DNA from: Owenia fusiformis
Lineage: Eukaryota; Annelida; Polychaeta; Sabellida; Oweniidae
Length of the DNA stretch: 64,000 bases
Direction: 5' to 3'
Assembly (NCBI GenBank): GCA_903813345.2
Contig: CAIIXF020000012.1
Span: 10,956,932 to 11,020,931, forward strand
Within the stretch, counting starts at the first letter, position 1, and each line of letters opens with the position of its first letter. The notes below the pieces were generated by a model. It was not told where the DNA came from. It ran no database searches and saw nothing but the letters and a program-made list of their open reading frames with translations. Shown piece after piece: positions 42,011 through 55,190 of this stretch. The position numbers and the translations under genes are program-made.

Positions 42011-44788
42011 AAAGATATGTTCAGCATTTGTACACATATATGTAATTGTGTCCAGCGGAATTGGAACAGTTAAGTTAACCTTTACCATGCTGCCTTATTT
42101 CAGCAAATATATCCCACGCAACTGGCTTATTTTTCAAAGAGTGCAGAAAATGATATACCTGGACTAAATAATTAATATCTCAATAACTACTGAATGAATC
42201 TGGATAAAATTTTCACAAAGGGAAGATACAGTGGCCTGGCTCAGGAAAAAAAATGTTCTCATGAATTTTTTCGTACATTAACACGACTGGGCATAAATAT
42301 ACCATGAATACTCCTCCGGAATCCGCCGCTCCGCCTCTTCGTCTGGTCGTCTGGTAGATGCAATAGATGAGCTACTTGCAGACTGTATATGACACAGATT
42401 TATGATGCATATTAGATTGCATTTTGCTGTATCCAGGATCAAAATTGCTTACAGGCTTAAGGCATGGCTTGCTTCCTTGTGTTATCATATTTTTGTTGTA
42501 AACATTGCTAGTACTAACTATGATATCGTCAATCTGGCCAATATATTGTAGCTTTGTTGGTTTAGCAAAATGTGGCGTGATATCTCATTCTTCTTCATGT
42601 ACATACGTGTAATACGCTATTAGTAGGATATTTCATACTTTGTTTCAGAACGTTCTATATCTATATGAAATCAAGAGATTTATTACATTTTTAAAAACAT
42701 TATTTTAAAGACATTGTTTTAAATACTTTGTTGAATTGTGAAAAAATGTAAATACAGTGTACCCAAGAAAATGATCTAATATATTTATTTTCATTTATTT
42801 CATTTGAGTAACATATCTCACACAGACACCATAGGGTATATATGTGTCATATGTCATATGAAACCGGTTAGTAATGAAACTGGGAACTATAATTATTATG
42901 GATAATGAAATCATCCAATATCAATCCCAATATAAAATCTTAAAATTCAATCATTCGTATATTTACTTCCCGGACACCCTGTACTAGGTGGATTTTGCGT
43001 TTCACATACGAATATTCAACTGGCTTTAATTGGCTGAAACATGTTAATATTGTTTGATATATTGACTATACCTTTGTGCTCCCTTCAAGTGCTCCCCTTG
43101 TTCAATATACTGAAGTTCCAAATTTTCATTTATGTCATTTTATACAATTTTTCAATCAAACGTGCAAAAAGATAATTGTAGCTTTTAAGCAGACACTTGG
43201 GTTTTTAATAAATTAGTATCAATAACCCATATGCGAGTAGGTAGTTACCAGATGGGTAAATTAACATGGCAGATATACAAGAGAGTTCCCTTAAACTCGA
43301 AATTCATCAGTTTAAGTGGATAATTTTTTATATATATTAAAGTCCCCGTCTAAAGTTTGAAAATATTTTTTATCATTCATTTACTATTTGTCAGGACTTA
43401 AAAAGTTTCAAATTTCAAAAGTTTGAAATTTCTTAATCATCAAATATTTCTTAATGCATTTCAAAAAAGATTATCTTTTTAACACCAATGCAAAGGTTGA
43501 ACAAAGGACACACTATTGCAATAATAAAATGCCATATTTAATGGGCCACTTCAATGTTTTAACATATCAAAAATATTTTGAAACATTAGTGATGTCACTA
43601 AGGTACCAAAAACTTTTTGAAAAAAATTGAAATTTTTTTTTCGATGTCAATCTTTTCTAAATATGTTAGACTTTCATAAAAACCAATGTTGATTGTCTAA
43701 CCAGGTTAAAAGGAAGAATAAATTATGTTTTAGATATCACTGTACCATTGGTTTCTATGAGAACTAATAATGGGTCGATAGTTCACGATCATATATATTC
43801 TTAGGTTTTCGGCACATAGACTAATGTGGACATTCTAAAAATTTTGATCCGCACTGCCAAGCACGAATCACTCTCCTTCATGGTGAAAATTCAAGATGGG
43901 CGCCAAAATTGTCGACAATTATATAATATTCATTTGATAATTTTTTCATTCCCTTGAAATCTCAATAAAATGTGGTTGGTTAGTGTTTTCCAATATCAAT
44001 TGATAATATTTCTACCCTGAAAAATATTTAAATTATCTAAAAAAAGATTTTGGTTGTTCCGTACCCTCCATTTTTAAGATTTCGTCAAAATTTTTGATAA
44101 ATCATTAAAATATGTACATTTCATATATATTGAAGTACTGTACCCATGATATCTCTATCCTTTTTTAATCAGAATATATTAGGTTTGTTTGTTTTAGTAG
44201 AAACCGATTCCTTTCCAAACAATATTTAAATTAGATAAAAACATAATGAAGAATGTCTCCCATAGTGCCACCTAATGGTGAAATTGTTCAAAATCAAAAC
44301 TGTGTTTTATAATATATTGAACTGTTGAAGGAAGTGTGTAATAGTTTGGAGAGCCAAGCTTTGATCTGTATCATGTACCATGCATAATAAAAAACTATTC
44401 TATAGTATTATTTTACAGTAGAATGCCAACTCTAAGATCTCAACCATAAACATTTGGGGGGGGGGGGGGTAAATGGGGGGTATCTTGCAGTTTATATAGT
44501 ATTATCATATTTGAACCCTAACTTAAGTTATTCTAATGAATACTCTCCATTACAGGCACACAATGATGTGCATACTAGAGCAGCCTTCAAGCTGGTACAT
44601 CTTGATGGGAAACACTGCTTCTGACAACCACACTTTACCAATGGTTAACTAGCATCAGCCATCTGCTTTAAGATAGTCCTGTGTGGCTTCTAAGTGTTGT
44701 CTCTTGGCTCTGTTCTCCAGCCCCAGTTCTTTGGAGATAGAATGATACCTGGGGAATGATAGGACTTAATTCGTTACATGCTCACGTA
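42011..44788. other. Intergenic region between LINE and GGT copy B
   Basis: AT-rich, no gene. Contains the second 136-bp repeat (42485-42620), a segment near 43228-43310 resembling 54508-54600, and a G run at 44456-44470. The duplication boundary is at about 44789. Confidence 0.4.
42485..42620 (+). repeat. 136-bp dispersed repeat, copy 2
   Basis: Direct copy of 37311-37446; the two flank the LINE but not directly, so it is a dispersed repeat rather than a target duplication. Confidence 0.85.
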
Positions 44789-45159
44789 CAAGTTTTCTTA
44801 AAACGTGTAGCTTGACCTCCCTAATATTGATATTTACGTAAGCTACGTGTACCTTAATAAGCTATTGTTTGTTATCGTGATCTGTAAGAATAATTCAATA
44901 CAATTCTTCAGTAATTATACTTATGTTGACTACAGATCGTATGGAGTGCTAATCATATATCATCACACTAAGCACACAGGTAACTCCAATCCCTATATAA
45001 ATTCGCTCCGGTGTTTTGTATACTGTACCAGTCTGCATCGGGAGTATATTTAATTAAACATAACATTTTTCTTAAAATTATATAAAAAAAAATTCAATAG
45101 ACATTTTTAGCCAGAGCTCGGACAGTGTTGAAGACACAGAAGCAGATTATATATATATA

Positions 45160-45209
45160 ATTGGGCGATTGGGCGCTGTACGTAACCACGAGGTTGCGAG
45201 TTCGAGACG
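45160..45209 (+). repeat. Truncated SINE fragment downstream of GGT copy B
   Basis: Counterpart of 361-435. The sequence after GAGTTCGAGAC is missing compared with copy A, a deletion after the duplication. Confidence 0.55.
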
Positions 45210-45249
45210 GCAGTCTCCACAACCGTGCATCGCGTTTTGCGACATTAAC

Positions 45250-45396
45250 TTAATATCCATCCGTTCCACAAATCCTTCTGTAATCACACGCTGCTTCTAA
45301 AGTCCCATTTATCTCAGATATACCTTGTACCATATCAATGAAATCATACGCATATTTAATGCTATGGCCAATACTGGACAAACCTCGTAGAATATT
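45250..45396 (-). CDS. GGT: GGT copy B exon 10 (C terminus)
   Basis: GHSIKYAYDFIDMVQGISEI ... CGTDGY then TAA. 147 bases. Confidence 0.88.
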   Translation of the reverse strand, partial: NILRGLSSIGHSIKYAYDFIDMVQGISEINGTLEAACDYRRICGTDGY

Positions 45397-45461
45397 CTGA
45401 AATATAATCATACATTAATGCATAATACTAGAAAATAACATAACGAAACTCACAGATTCTA

Positions 45462-46422
45462 CAGTGTGTCTCAAAAAATGTTACACTTACAAAAAGTTCA
45501 ATATCTTTCATGATTTTGACTTTTCCCCTAAAATATACTTAGATACCTAAAGACCAGTCTTTCTCGAATAAATTCACACCATCAGATTCAAAATCCGTCC
45601 ATGATTGGCTGCACAGGACAGATTTTATAGACGCATGTGAAATCTGATTTGCGCCAACTTTTCAGTGGTTGGATATGTGGTGATCAATTCTTGTTTGGTG
45701 TGAATGATGTGGACAGTGATATCTTGATATGATCAATGATCCAGTTGTTTCTTTACTGGATAGAAATACAAGGTTTCATTGTCAGGGTGTTCAATTTTAT
45801 TACATATGATGGCAACAGGATGGTTCAAAGGCCTCAGGCAGATTGTTTGGTAGAACTCTTTGGAAATCAGAAGATAGCATTGTATTACAAAAATGGATTG
45901 GCCCACAGGGTCATCCAACTTTACACCCTTGATTCCTTGAATGGCCTCTGAAAGTGCTTTACAGCATCACAAACTGACCTAAATGAACTTGAGCAAAAAT
46001 AATTGCTGGAATCAGTGTGGTGATATTACAATACATGTGCGCATGGGCAAGGGTACCTCAGATTTGCTTTGGAGAACATGTGGATAGACCCAATTATCAT
46101 ATGTAAGACAAATAGGAAAATTACAGAATGACTCAGTTAAAGGTCAAGCTTCTACTCAGAAGAAAGTTAAATGTTAAAGAAACTGTTCCTCTTTTGTCAT
46201 TTGGTTCATCCAATCACTTAGAAGTCGGCGCAAGTCAGATTTTACCATGGGACACTAAAGGCTGTCCTGTGGAGCCAATCAAGGACAGATTTTGAATCTG
46301 ATGGTGTCAAATTATTTGAGAAAGATTTGACTTTTGGTATCCAAGGTTCATTTGAGGGGAAAAGTCAAAATTATGAAAGATATTGAACTTTTGTAAGTGT
46401 AACATTTTTTTGAGACACACTG
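45462..46422. mobile_element. Tc1-like non-autonomous element, TA target
   Basis: 961 bp with ends CAGTGTGTCTCAAAAAA...TGAGACACACTG, flanked by TA. The inverted repeats run, diverged, for about 200 bases. Lies in intron 9 of copy B; copy A (about 757-762) has the empty site TTCTATACTATG. No transposase frame. Confidence 0.88.
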
Positions 46423-46559
46423 TATACTATGTTGTCTTATTCTGGAGTTGTTGGTTTTTGAAAGGGAAGGTATTGCTTCAAGTTGTCTAGAAGTTTTTGG
46501 GAGATGCTTAAAAAAATAATTGAACTGCATTATATATTGTGCAAGCAAAATATACTCAC

Positions 46560-46673
46560 TTTTGGGAAATCACCATACTGGACGATTTCGTTCGGGAGAA
46601 GCTGGTGGTGTAGCCTTGGGTTATATATGGCAGTTTGTATATCTTCACCAAGCCATAAATACCGGACAGCCAC
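46560..46673 (-). CDS. GGT: GGT copy B exon 9
   Basis: VAVRYLWLGEDIQTAIYNPR, LHHQLLPN. Phase 0 both sides, 114 bases as in copy A. Confidence 0.9.
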
Positions 46674-46762
46674 CTAAAAATGGATTTAACATGAAGGCTG
46701 GTGTCAGCTGCTTATGTAGACACATTTATGATGTATTGATTTTGTATTGGGCAAGAAACCAG

Positions 46763-46910
46763 TAACTATTATAACGACCCATGGGCGCCTCCGGGGAGCT
46801 ATAGTGTAACAAGAGAGATACTGGCCATGAAAGGGAGTATGCTAAATTCAATGCCCCGTAGGGGAATTGAACCCAGGACTGTCCGCTCTAAGTCCGATGC
46901 TCTACCGCTA
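46763..46910 (-). repeat. tRNA-derived SINE, copy B counterpart
   Basis: Same SINE as 1105-1269, with the outer 5' end of the head lost and a C-to-T change in the B box. Confidence 0.65.
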
Positions 46911-47058
46911 CCTAAATATTTAGACTACTAGTATTTACAGAGGTATACGACTATGCATACCTTAAAACATTTTTAATAAACATTAAAAAACAAAGCAAAA
47001 CTAGTTATTAGAAAAATAAATCAGTTTTGAATTGATTGTTCAAATTGCCCTCACTTAC

Positions 47059-47302
47059 ATATGCTGTAGCTGTAGGTATTCTGGATCCGCCAGTACCACC
47101 CAGCACAAGCCTAACTTTGTTAGTTGAAGAATCCATTATAAGTATTGGTGCCATCGATGATAATGGGCGTTTTCCAGGTTTAATAAAATTGGCAGGAGAT
47201 GCAACAAAGCCATATAAATTCTTTGTCAATGGAGTAGAGAAGTCGTCCATCTCGTCATTGTAAACAATGCCAGTCGTATTTCCCACTAAACCAGAACCAA
47301 AT
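47059..47302 (-). CDS. GGT: GGT copy B exon 8
   Basis: VYNDEMDDFSTP, KPGKRPLSSM and LVLGGTGGSRIPTATAY. NNEMDD of copy A is NDEMDD here. Open. Confidence 0.93.
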
Positions 47303-47385
47303 CTATAAATGTAAGAAGTTATAGAGAACAAACCGATCATTTAAAACGTACTATTAAAATATTGTAGGTTGAGCTACGGTGTAAG

Positions 47386-48016
47386 TGTTACGCGGTAAAC
47401 ACGATACAAAAATATGTCATATTCCGCAACGAATATGGCATATTCACTTGCGGTGTATGACAGATTCACCTGTGGTATATGGCATACCCACTAACCAATG
47501 AGAACGTGATACGGAAGTACGCAATTGTCGATTGCATCGATTGAACGAACAAGTAAAACTTAATAAATTATTATAATGATTACTGAATCAAAAGTACTGT
47601 GTATCGAATATATTAACTTAGCAGAAGTATCAGTCACCAATCTCATGTAATAAACTTACTTAATCAATCCAGGATTCATATATTAGTACTCGACGCACTA
47701 ACTATATTGGTAATCCAGCGTAGTTTTACATTTAGAGTCGATTCTCGCAACCAATCAAATTAAGGCTTTCTGTATCACGTTTTCACCTGCGGTATATGTC
47801 ATATTCACCTGCGGTATATGGCATATTCCGCAAATGAGTATGACATATTCCGCAGGTGAGTATCGGGTATTCACTGAAATCAATGTTTCGCATATTCACT
47901 GCGGAATATCGCATACTCACCTGCGGAATATGCCATATACCGCAGGTGAGTATGGCATATTCACCCGTATCACAAATACCGCGCAACAATGAATGTATGC
48001 CATATACCGCGTAACA
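47386..48016. mobile_element. 631-bp TIR element with TSD GTAAG and internal motif array
   Basis: Ends TGTTACGCGGTA / TACCGCGTAACA, flanked by GTAAG (47381-47385 and 48017-48021). Copy A has the single site (GGTGTAAGATTTTT). Both internal flanks are packed with variants of CACCTGCGGTATATGGCATA in both orientations. No coding capacity. Confidence 0.88.
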
Positions 48017-48292
48017 GTAAGTAAAGATTTTTATTGGAAGGGTTGAATATGGGTTTTATTCTGAGGGACAATATGATATTTTCCGATGGTCAGGTGAATA
48101 CCATTTTCTTGAGAGGGAATAGAAGGGACGATTTTTTCGATATCAATAATATTCCCCGGTGTTATTCACTAGAAAGGATGGGATGATTTACATTATTGCC
48201 TTTAACACAATTTATGATTACTTTATTCAATCCTTCCTCTGCACAGATGACAATATCAATAGCAATGCTACCATATAGCTACATGTATCAGG

Positions 48293-48464
48293 CCCGTAGT
48301 CAGAATTTACCTGGGGGGAGCGGTTTACCTAGGGGAGCTTTTGCCAAGGGGGCGGGGGGGGGAGCTTTTTGACAGTTTTGGCAAAAAATCATGCGAAAAG
48401 TGCTCAGAATGATTGCAAGGGGGGGGGGAGCGGCCGCTCACTCCGCTCCCCCTCTGGCTACGGG
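48293..48464. mobile_element. G-rich MITE with CCCGTAG ends (copy B)
   Basis: Orthologue of 6228-6403; shared by both GGT copies and therefore older than the duplication. Confidence 0.7.
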
Positions 48465-48479
48465 CATGTCAATACGTAC

Positions 48480-48667
48480 ATAAAATTGAGAGATGATGTG
48501 AAGGCTGCTATGCCACCATTTTTATCAACTACAGAAGTATGAGCAGTTCCTTTAGTGAGTCTGTCATAAAACGTTTCTCCATAGTAAGAAACATTAAAGG
48601 TCTGGTCATCGAATATTTTAGCTCTGGTCTGTGCGGCTGTTCTCTGTGATAGCATTTCTCGAAGAAT
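48480..48667 (-). CDS. GGT: GGT copy B exon 7 (catalytic Thr)
   Basis: Begins ILREMLSQRTAAQTRAKIFD, with CGA where copy A has TGA. Contains KGTAHTSVVDKNGG with the nucleophile Thr. Open. Confidence 0.92.
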
Positions 48668-49126
48668 CTGAATAATCATTTGATGGAAGAACGTGTATTA
48701 AAATGTATATGTACGAACAGTTTAGCTATTTAGATGTCTATCCATGATAGTAATCATTAAGGTCTGGTCGCCGAACCATTTATAAACTTCGACACAAAGT
48801 TTATTTTCTTTTTTGAAATGCATACTTACTTGCCAACACAAAATGATCAAAATTCGAGAGAGTTGTATCAAATTTTAATCATATTATAGAATTCTGAACT
48901 TCCCAAAATATATACATGTATATGTGAATAATATTGATAATAGTTTAATAAGCAACTACTAGATAACCATAATAAAGTTTGCAGCCTTTCTTTCATTTTA
49001 TACAAAATTTCAATGTTGCATACAAGATTTTAGATGGATGTAAGTTCTTTACGGATTATAGATTCATGAATGATAATCGATATTTGGACAGAATTTAAAA
49101 TACAATATATAAGATTCACGGCTCAC

Positions 49127-49431
49127 ATGTTTTTGGTCAACATAATCTTCATCACCTAATTTTGCTCGTTTTGCATATGCCCATTTAAAACTCTCTATGA
49201 TTCGGTGGTGGCAAGGAACCGATCTAGAGTCACGTTCGAACTCATTTTTAGAGCAGCCAGTGCTGTCAAAGTTATATCCATCTAAAATATTCAATATATA
49301 TTGCAGGACGGCACTACTTGATGGCGGAGGGACACCATACACACTGAGATCTCCATTTTGGAGCTGTGTCACCAGTGGATCCTTTACAATGGCAGTGTAG
49401 CTTTTTAAATCTTGTTCTGTTATGATTCCAC
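49127..49431 (-). CDS. GGT: GGT copy B exon 6
   Basis: GGIITEQDL, VPPPSSSAVLQYILNILDGY and SFKWAYAKRAKLGDEDYVDQ as in copy A, with a few replacements. Open. Confidence 0.92.
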
Positions 49432-49903
49432 CTTGAAATATAAAGCCAACTCTTAAACAAATTACACATTGTTATATACATGCATGTTTGTATAACGATT
49501 TCACATACCTAAGATGAGAAATTACTAGTATCATTAAACGCTGTCGAGATATTATGGATCGACAACAAGGAAAACATGATTTGAATCTTGAAACAGAAGA
49601 GAAAGGTAAAACAGTGAATTTTTTTTATTCATATCAGATGATACCTATTAAATGTGAAAAACAGTTTTATGCATCTTTTTTTAAGTAAAGTTAGAACATT
49701 TCAATGATAGAGTAAACCAAATGTCATGCTATTTTCTGTAAATATTTGTTCATGTTTCTCTCAGAATATTCCCCTTTGCCCGTCGGGCTGATTGAATTAA
49801 AGGTGAACATGTATTCATCTCAATAGAATGGAATATTTGGTACAGATATCCAATTTCACATCATTCAACATTTTGTATATAATATTCATACTAAATATAT
49901 TAC

Positions 49904-50049
49904 CCATCATCTGGATTTCGTTTGAAATTGTTTTATCCAAGCTGAATGGGTCAGCAGCTACTTGCTGTAGAGCTGCTCCATATTTTGGTCTAAACATTAT
50001 GTCTCTTGCTTTATAAAGTCTTCCTTCAGCTTTATTATGGAAAGGTGCT
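49904..50049 (-). CDS. GGT: GGT copy B exon 5
   Basis: As copy A (KARDIMFRPKYGAALQQVAA). Its donor-side intron is uninterrupted, giving the empty site for the MITE at 7701-7875. Confidence 0.9.
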
Positions 50050-50331
50050 CTAACAATAGAGAAAAGCAAAGCATACGAATTAACAAAGACGTTAAAAGAC
50101 GTTAGATTGAATATTTGAAAAATTAAAATCAGACAACTTATTCTCCTCTCATTTTCTTCAAAAATCACTAAAATAACTTTTGAAGTCATGAATAATAGTA
50201 ATGAAATAATAAAAAAAAACATATTTTCAGACTTAAGGTGGTGCCTTTAATGTAGTACTTAATCATAATTCGCCATGACTGTCATTACCAAAAATGAGTA
50301 CTCTGAATGATATATTTTTTGATTCACTCAC

Positions 50332-50539
50332 CCCGTACGATATTCCTTTCCAGCATTTTGAATCACATCAACAGCCAATCGTATATCTTTTTCCAATTCG
50401 TCTGTAACGACAATGCCTTCTTTGCACAGTTTTATGGACGGTGTCAAGAGGTCAATCCATGTCACTTGCCCCGACCCAAACTTTGTAAATGCTTTCCATA
50501 GTCCTCGTACAAGGCCTGGCACTGCTACAGACAATGGAC
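50332..50539 (-). CDS. GGT: GGT copy B exon 4
   Basis: PLSVAVPGLVRGLWKAFTKF block. Donor GG|GTGAGT, where copy A has GA|GTAAGT. Open. Confidence 0.92.
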
Positions 50540-51244
50540 CTAAAGATTAAGTGATTAGAAGCATATATTCATGTTGAATTTTAAATCTCTCTCTTGAAAC
50601 AAAAAGTACCGAAATAAGTAACGAACCCTAATTTTTATAAACACATTTCCATGTAATTGTATTTTGCAATTGCTTTGACATGTTTTTTCTTCTCCGAAAT
50701 AAAAAAATTAAATTAAAAAAAACACAAAAAAAACAACATATTTAGTCATGGATATATTGAAACGAGCCATGAACTCCATGAACATGTCGAGGGGCTTTCA
50801 TTAGCATTTTCAACCATATGTACCTCCATATTTCTTATCTTAACATTTCCCCATACAATTTCCCTTCTGACATTTTCACTCTACTATACCTTGCATTAGG
50901 TGTTCATGAGCAACCCATTTGGCTTAATAGTAATGATTATGTAATTTGTTTTTATTTGTCTGTTCCTTATTAATGGCCGGTTTATCGGAAGACTGTTAGA
51001 TGTTAATAAGGTACTTTCCAAAATAGACTAAACAATACAATTAGACAAACCTTAGAATAAAAGCATCATGGTTTAGTGTTCCCAGGACAAACAGAGTATC
51101 TTATGCATTTCTAGGGGTTAGGTCTAGTAGAGTGCTTTTGTTTTTTCTTACACCAATCAAACGATCAAGGCTACAGCTGAGATCCCTACAGAACTGTAAC
51201 GACCTTCGATACCGAGTAGCTACTACAGTCTCAGCTGTAGTGGC
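50540..51244. other. Intron 3 of GGT copy B
   Basis: Diverges from copy A near 50582. AT-rich, no gene. Confidence 0.4.
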
Positions 51245-51393
51245 TACCCTTTATGGCGTAGGGGCTCGAGAGTGTCTGACTCAGAGTGTAAGGTCCTGCG
51301 TTCACTTCCCGAATGGGACATTGAAATAAGCACACTCGCTCGGCTCGGTATACTACAGCTCCCCGACGGACGTATCGAGGGGTCATTACAGAA
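51245..51393 (+). repeat. tRNA-derived SINE with shared tail
   Basis: Head TGGCGTAGGGGCTCGAGAGT ... GGTCCTGCGTTCACTTCCC (B-box-like), body, then tail TACTACAGCTCCCCGACGG...GGGGTCATTACAG. The tail matches that of the SINE at 1105-1269, although the heads differ. Confidence 0.6.
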
Positions 51394-51430
51394 CATGTTA
51401 GTCGCCAAACAATCAAATTTTGGCTTTTAC

Positions 51431-51556
51431 CTATTTTTGAATCCTCCATCCTCCCAACGAACATCGTTTTATTTGATAGAAGCGGTGCAGTCTCTCTAGC
51501 ATCTATCACTTTTACAACGCCGCTTTCTGAGTCCTTTAGTAACATAAACAAACCAC
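51431..51556 (-). CDS. GGT: GGT copy B exon 3
   Basis: Encodes the GGG loop, FMLLKDSESGVVKVIDARET and the substrate Arg. Same borders as copy A. Confidence 0.9.
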
Positions 51557-51575
51557 CTGGGCGTTGAGAAATAAA

Positions 51576-52908
51576 AACAGGATCTTAAGAGGTTCTGGAC
51601 AAATCATTTGATTCTGGACTTGTCATATTTTTTTTTCAACGAAATCACATCCAAGGGTTGAATTTTTATTAGCTATTTAGAGAGTGAGTCCTGCCTAGTA
51701 TTAATTTCAATAAAAAAGTTAAAATAGAACCCTATTTGAGAGTCAATCTAATACTTACATTACATTGATAAATTAAGGCAAATCCTGAAATATTTTTAAA
51801 GTGCATTTTTTATGAAATATTATCCAGCAAGTATTTAAATGAAACGGTCTTATTTAAATACAAATCATAACATGATATTTTTCATGAAACATTTTTCAAT
51901 GAAATTCAATTGAAGGGTCAAGATAAAACGAGCTAATTTAGGTGAAAACCCTTACATGATGATCTGTTTTCATAACTTCTTTCATAAAATTCCATCAAGG
52001 GGTGAAGATAAAATGATCGAATTTAAGTGATTTAAGGATCACGAGAATATGTTTTCTTTGATATTTTCTATGAAATCCCATCCAATGGTCAAGGTAAAAT
52101 TTTGATTTTGATTTGGTCACGTGTTCGAAAGATCCATATAAGGCCCATAAAACCATATAGGAACGTCATTTTGAATGTCACGTGATAGATCCATATAAGG
52201 CTTTTAGAACCATTTATGGAAAGTTGAGGGGACGCCCCTGACACCTGTTTCACGATTTTTATGCACTTCATTATTGTACCGAAGTTTGCCGATTCGATTC
52301 ATCGTATTTCGGAATCTTGGTGACAATTTTATACTCCATTGGAGTATTTTTGACCTACTTCTTATGACGGAAATTCCCGAACCTTGTTCGGATTAATCCG
52401 GATTTTCTGACCAACCTTATCTACCGAGATTTCACGAGTTAACATTCGTCTCATTCTGGAATCCTGGTGACAATTTTATACTCCATTGGAGTATTTTTGA
52501 TCTACTTTTTCTGGATTTTGCCCTACTTATTATATCTTGACAACAAGCAAATCAAAAAGTTCGACATGAACGGGTCTCGATCAACTAACCTAGACTATGG
52601 AAGCCAGGCACGCTAACCATTAGGCCAACGAGCTACCGATATGAAAGAACAAAAGTATTATATATTTATACCGAGCGTCAATTCAAAATGATCCTCACTT
52701 TTGTCTCCACTTAAATACGACTCGTCAGTTGTATCCAGAATAGTAGAACGCCTATGGCGCTAGTGAATAACCAAGTCCCAGGTGAGTGGTTCGTATCCCT
52801 CCGTGATATACTATTTTTGTTTTATTAAATACGACAGAAAGGAGCAAGGTGTAGGTTGAAAACAAGACGTTAGTTTGTTTCAAAACAGTTTGGAAACATT
52901 AATCTCTG
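51576..52908 (+). repeat. Left arm of the long-arm element
   Basis: Carries two pol III-like cassettes: a minus-strand one at 52598-52670 and a plus-strand one near 52742-52810 (GTGGTTCGTATCCC). Mirrored in the right arm. Confidence 0.88.
52598..52670 (-). other. tRNA-like cassette in the left arm
   Basis: Minus strand reads TCGTTGGCCTAATGGTTAGC (A-box-like), then GTTGATCGAGACCCG (B-box-like). Mirrored at 57073-57145. Not a foldable tRNA with a clear acceptor stem; more likely a promoter remnant. Confidence 0.45.
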
Positions 52909-55190
52909 ATAATTTAAGGTTTTCCACTCCTGAAGGGCCTCTAGATCTATGAAATTCAATAATCCACTCAGTAAAAATACGATTTCTCTGCAACCTGATG
53001 TCCAATCAAGATCATTCAAATATATATGTGTTCCTGACACGTTTGGGCGTCCGGGAATAAAATTGCTTGTGAAAACTATTTACAAAAGTGTTCCAGAGAC
53101 CCTTATCTACTTGGCTAAGGTTTTATTTGAAGATACATTGCCTTATTAGCAGGTAGAGGGGCATACAGAACACAGAAGCAAATGCTATGTTGAAAATTTT
53201 CTATATTTCAATTTGAACCTGTGTTTACATGTCACGTAGGCCAGTGTTTTATATGGGGATTATATGTACTTTCCTTGTTTACATGAACGTAAATCATTAC
53301 ATGAAATCTGCATTCTTCTGGGTTTAATCTGGGTTTGTATTGTCTTATTGGGGCTTTTCGACTTTAAAACAAACCCTACCTAAATGGATTGTGTCTCGGG
53401 AACGTTTTTGTAAATAGTTATTATAAACAATTTTGAAAGAATATCACATATTTTTGTCTTCCCGATTTCAGTCATGAATTACGTCAATTTCTCGTGCAAA
53501 CATTGGGTAGACGTTGTCATGACCGGATGCCCGAACGTGTCAGGAACATATAGATACTCGAATGATGTTGATTGAACATCAGGGTTGAGAGAAATCGTAA
53601 TTTTACTGAGTGGCTTCACGAAAAAATAAGCAGCACTTTAGGCCACCTAAATACAACTCGTCAGTTGTATCCAGTTGGAATCCCAGCGTAATGTTTTTAA
53701 TTATATGGTTGTGCTTTGATTTTACGCTGAAAACATTTATAACTACGTCAACTTTATATTAAAACATTTATTATCTTTTCAGTTGTATTAAAATGTAAAA
53801 TATGATATATGTCAGCTTATTGCTTTCTGGAGAACAGTCAAGGTTTAAATTTGGTACAATGAATCGGACACTCATGTAAATCGACATGGTTATAACATTG
53901 AACTCAATGCAGTAAATTAGTTATTTCTATGAATCACAGCGGGATTGGTTTCATTTTATATGATTGCCAACTCTGGCGTATTTTTTGTAAATGCTTTTGA
54001 CCGCTGTAAATGTGAAACTGATACAGTATTATTCAATTGTTTTATGTCTTGGTCACATTTGCTCCGATTTTCACTACGGCGCCCGGCCGATTGAGTATTG
54101 TGTTCAGAAATGTATTCAATTTTGAACAAAACACTCGCAGCAAATGTGATCCAGGCATTACACAGCGGTATTTCGAACATACTATTGTTGCTTAACCACG
54201 ACCTAGCCAATTTTTAAATCAAACTCCTTATTTAAATCCAAGTAAACGATCAATGTCTAGGTATTTGGCGTTTGATGATACTATGGCCCTTGGCGAATTA
54301 TGATTAGATGAACCGAGGTCAACATTAATGTTTCTTGTACAAGGTCATCCCAAGGTCTAAGATAAATATTTAGGTATTTTACGTTTCAAGACCTTTGGAC
54401 AAATTCGATTCAACGATGTATTAAAGTTAAAATGTATACAGAGATAAAATAGGTTATCTCCTATCGTTTCCTTGTGTATACGTTTATGTCTCTGCGTAAT
54501 AACGCAGATGCGAGCAGGTAGTTACCAATCTCACCACAAGGTGGCTCGTTCGGGTCAGATAGCATGGCGGGTATGGTAGAAAGTTCCCTTTAACTTAAAG
54601 TACATCTGTTTTCGTGGTTCAATTTTCATATCACCCTTAAAATGTATCTAATAGCAATGCAATTAAAATATGTCCAGTGAACGAAAATGCAATACAAGAA
54701 TAGATATTTCACTTTTTGTGATTTTGTAACAATGGGGTTATTTTTTGTATATGTAACATGGTCATTTTCACATTTTATATTATTAGTGTTCATATTAATC
54801 AATCCCTATTCATCTCAATATAACAGGTCCCTAAGTAGGTTGTTTGCAGTTTTACTCTTTTAATACCATGTTCACTTTTCACCTTGAGTTATTCAACTAT
54901 GCAAACTGTGTCAGTTTTATATATCTATTGTTCCACTATATGGTCTTTCTCACTCACATGTAGCTGAGTTTGCATTGGGTGTTGGCTTGTCAGTAGTTGC
55001 TGTAAGAGTTCATGTTGTACATTACAGAGCATTGTATTTTAAACATTGAAGTTTGAAATATACTATTTTATATATATTTTAATTTGAAGTTCGAGTTATT
55101 TTATTGCCACCCACGGGCCTTCCACACGCCCATTTACATATAACGCTTTGAAACAACTTTAAAAAGTGAGCAATGTCAGTGTTGTGATAA
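52909..55190. other. Centre of the long-arm element, left part
   Basis: No gene seen. 54508-54600 resembles 43228-43310 (GCGAG-AGGTAGTTACCA, AGTTCCCTTTAA), a dispersed repeat. Confidence 0.4.

Noticed and set aside
37311-42620. Direct repeats read as the LTRs of one element holding the LINE
   Set aside because: 136 bp is short, no LTR-type termini or primer site is visible, and the interior is a LINE on the minus strand.
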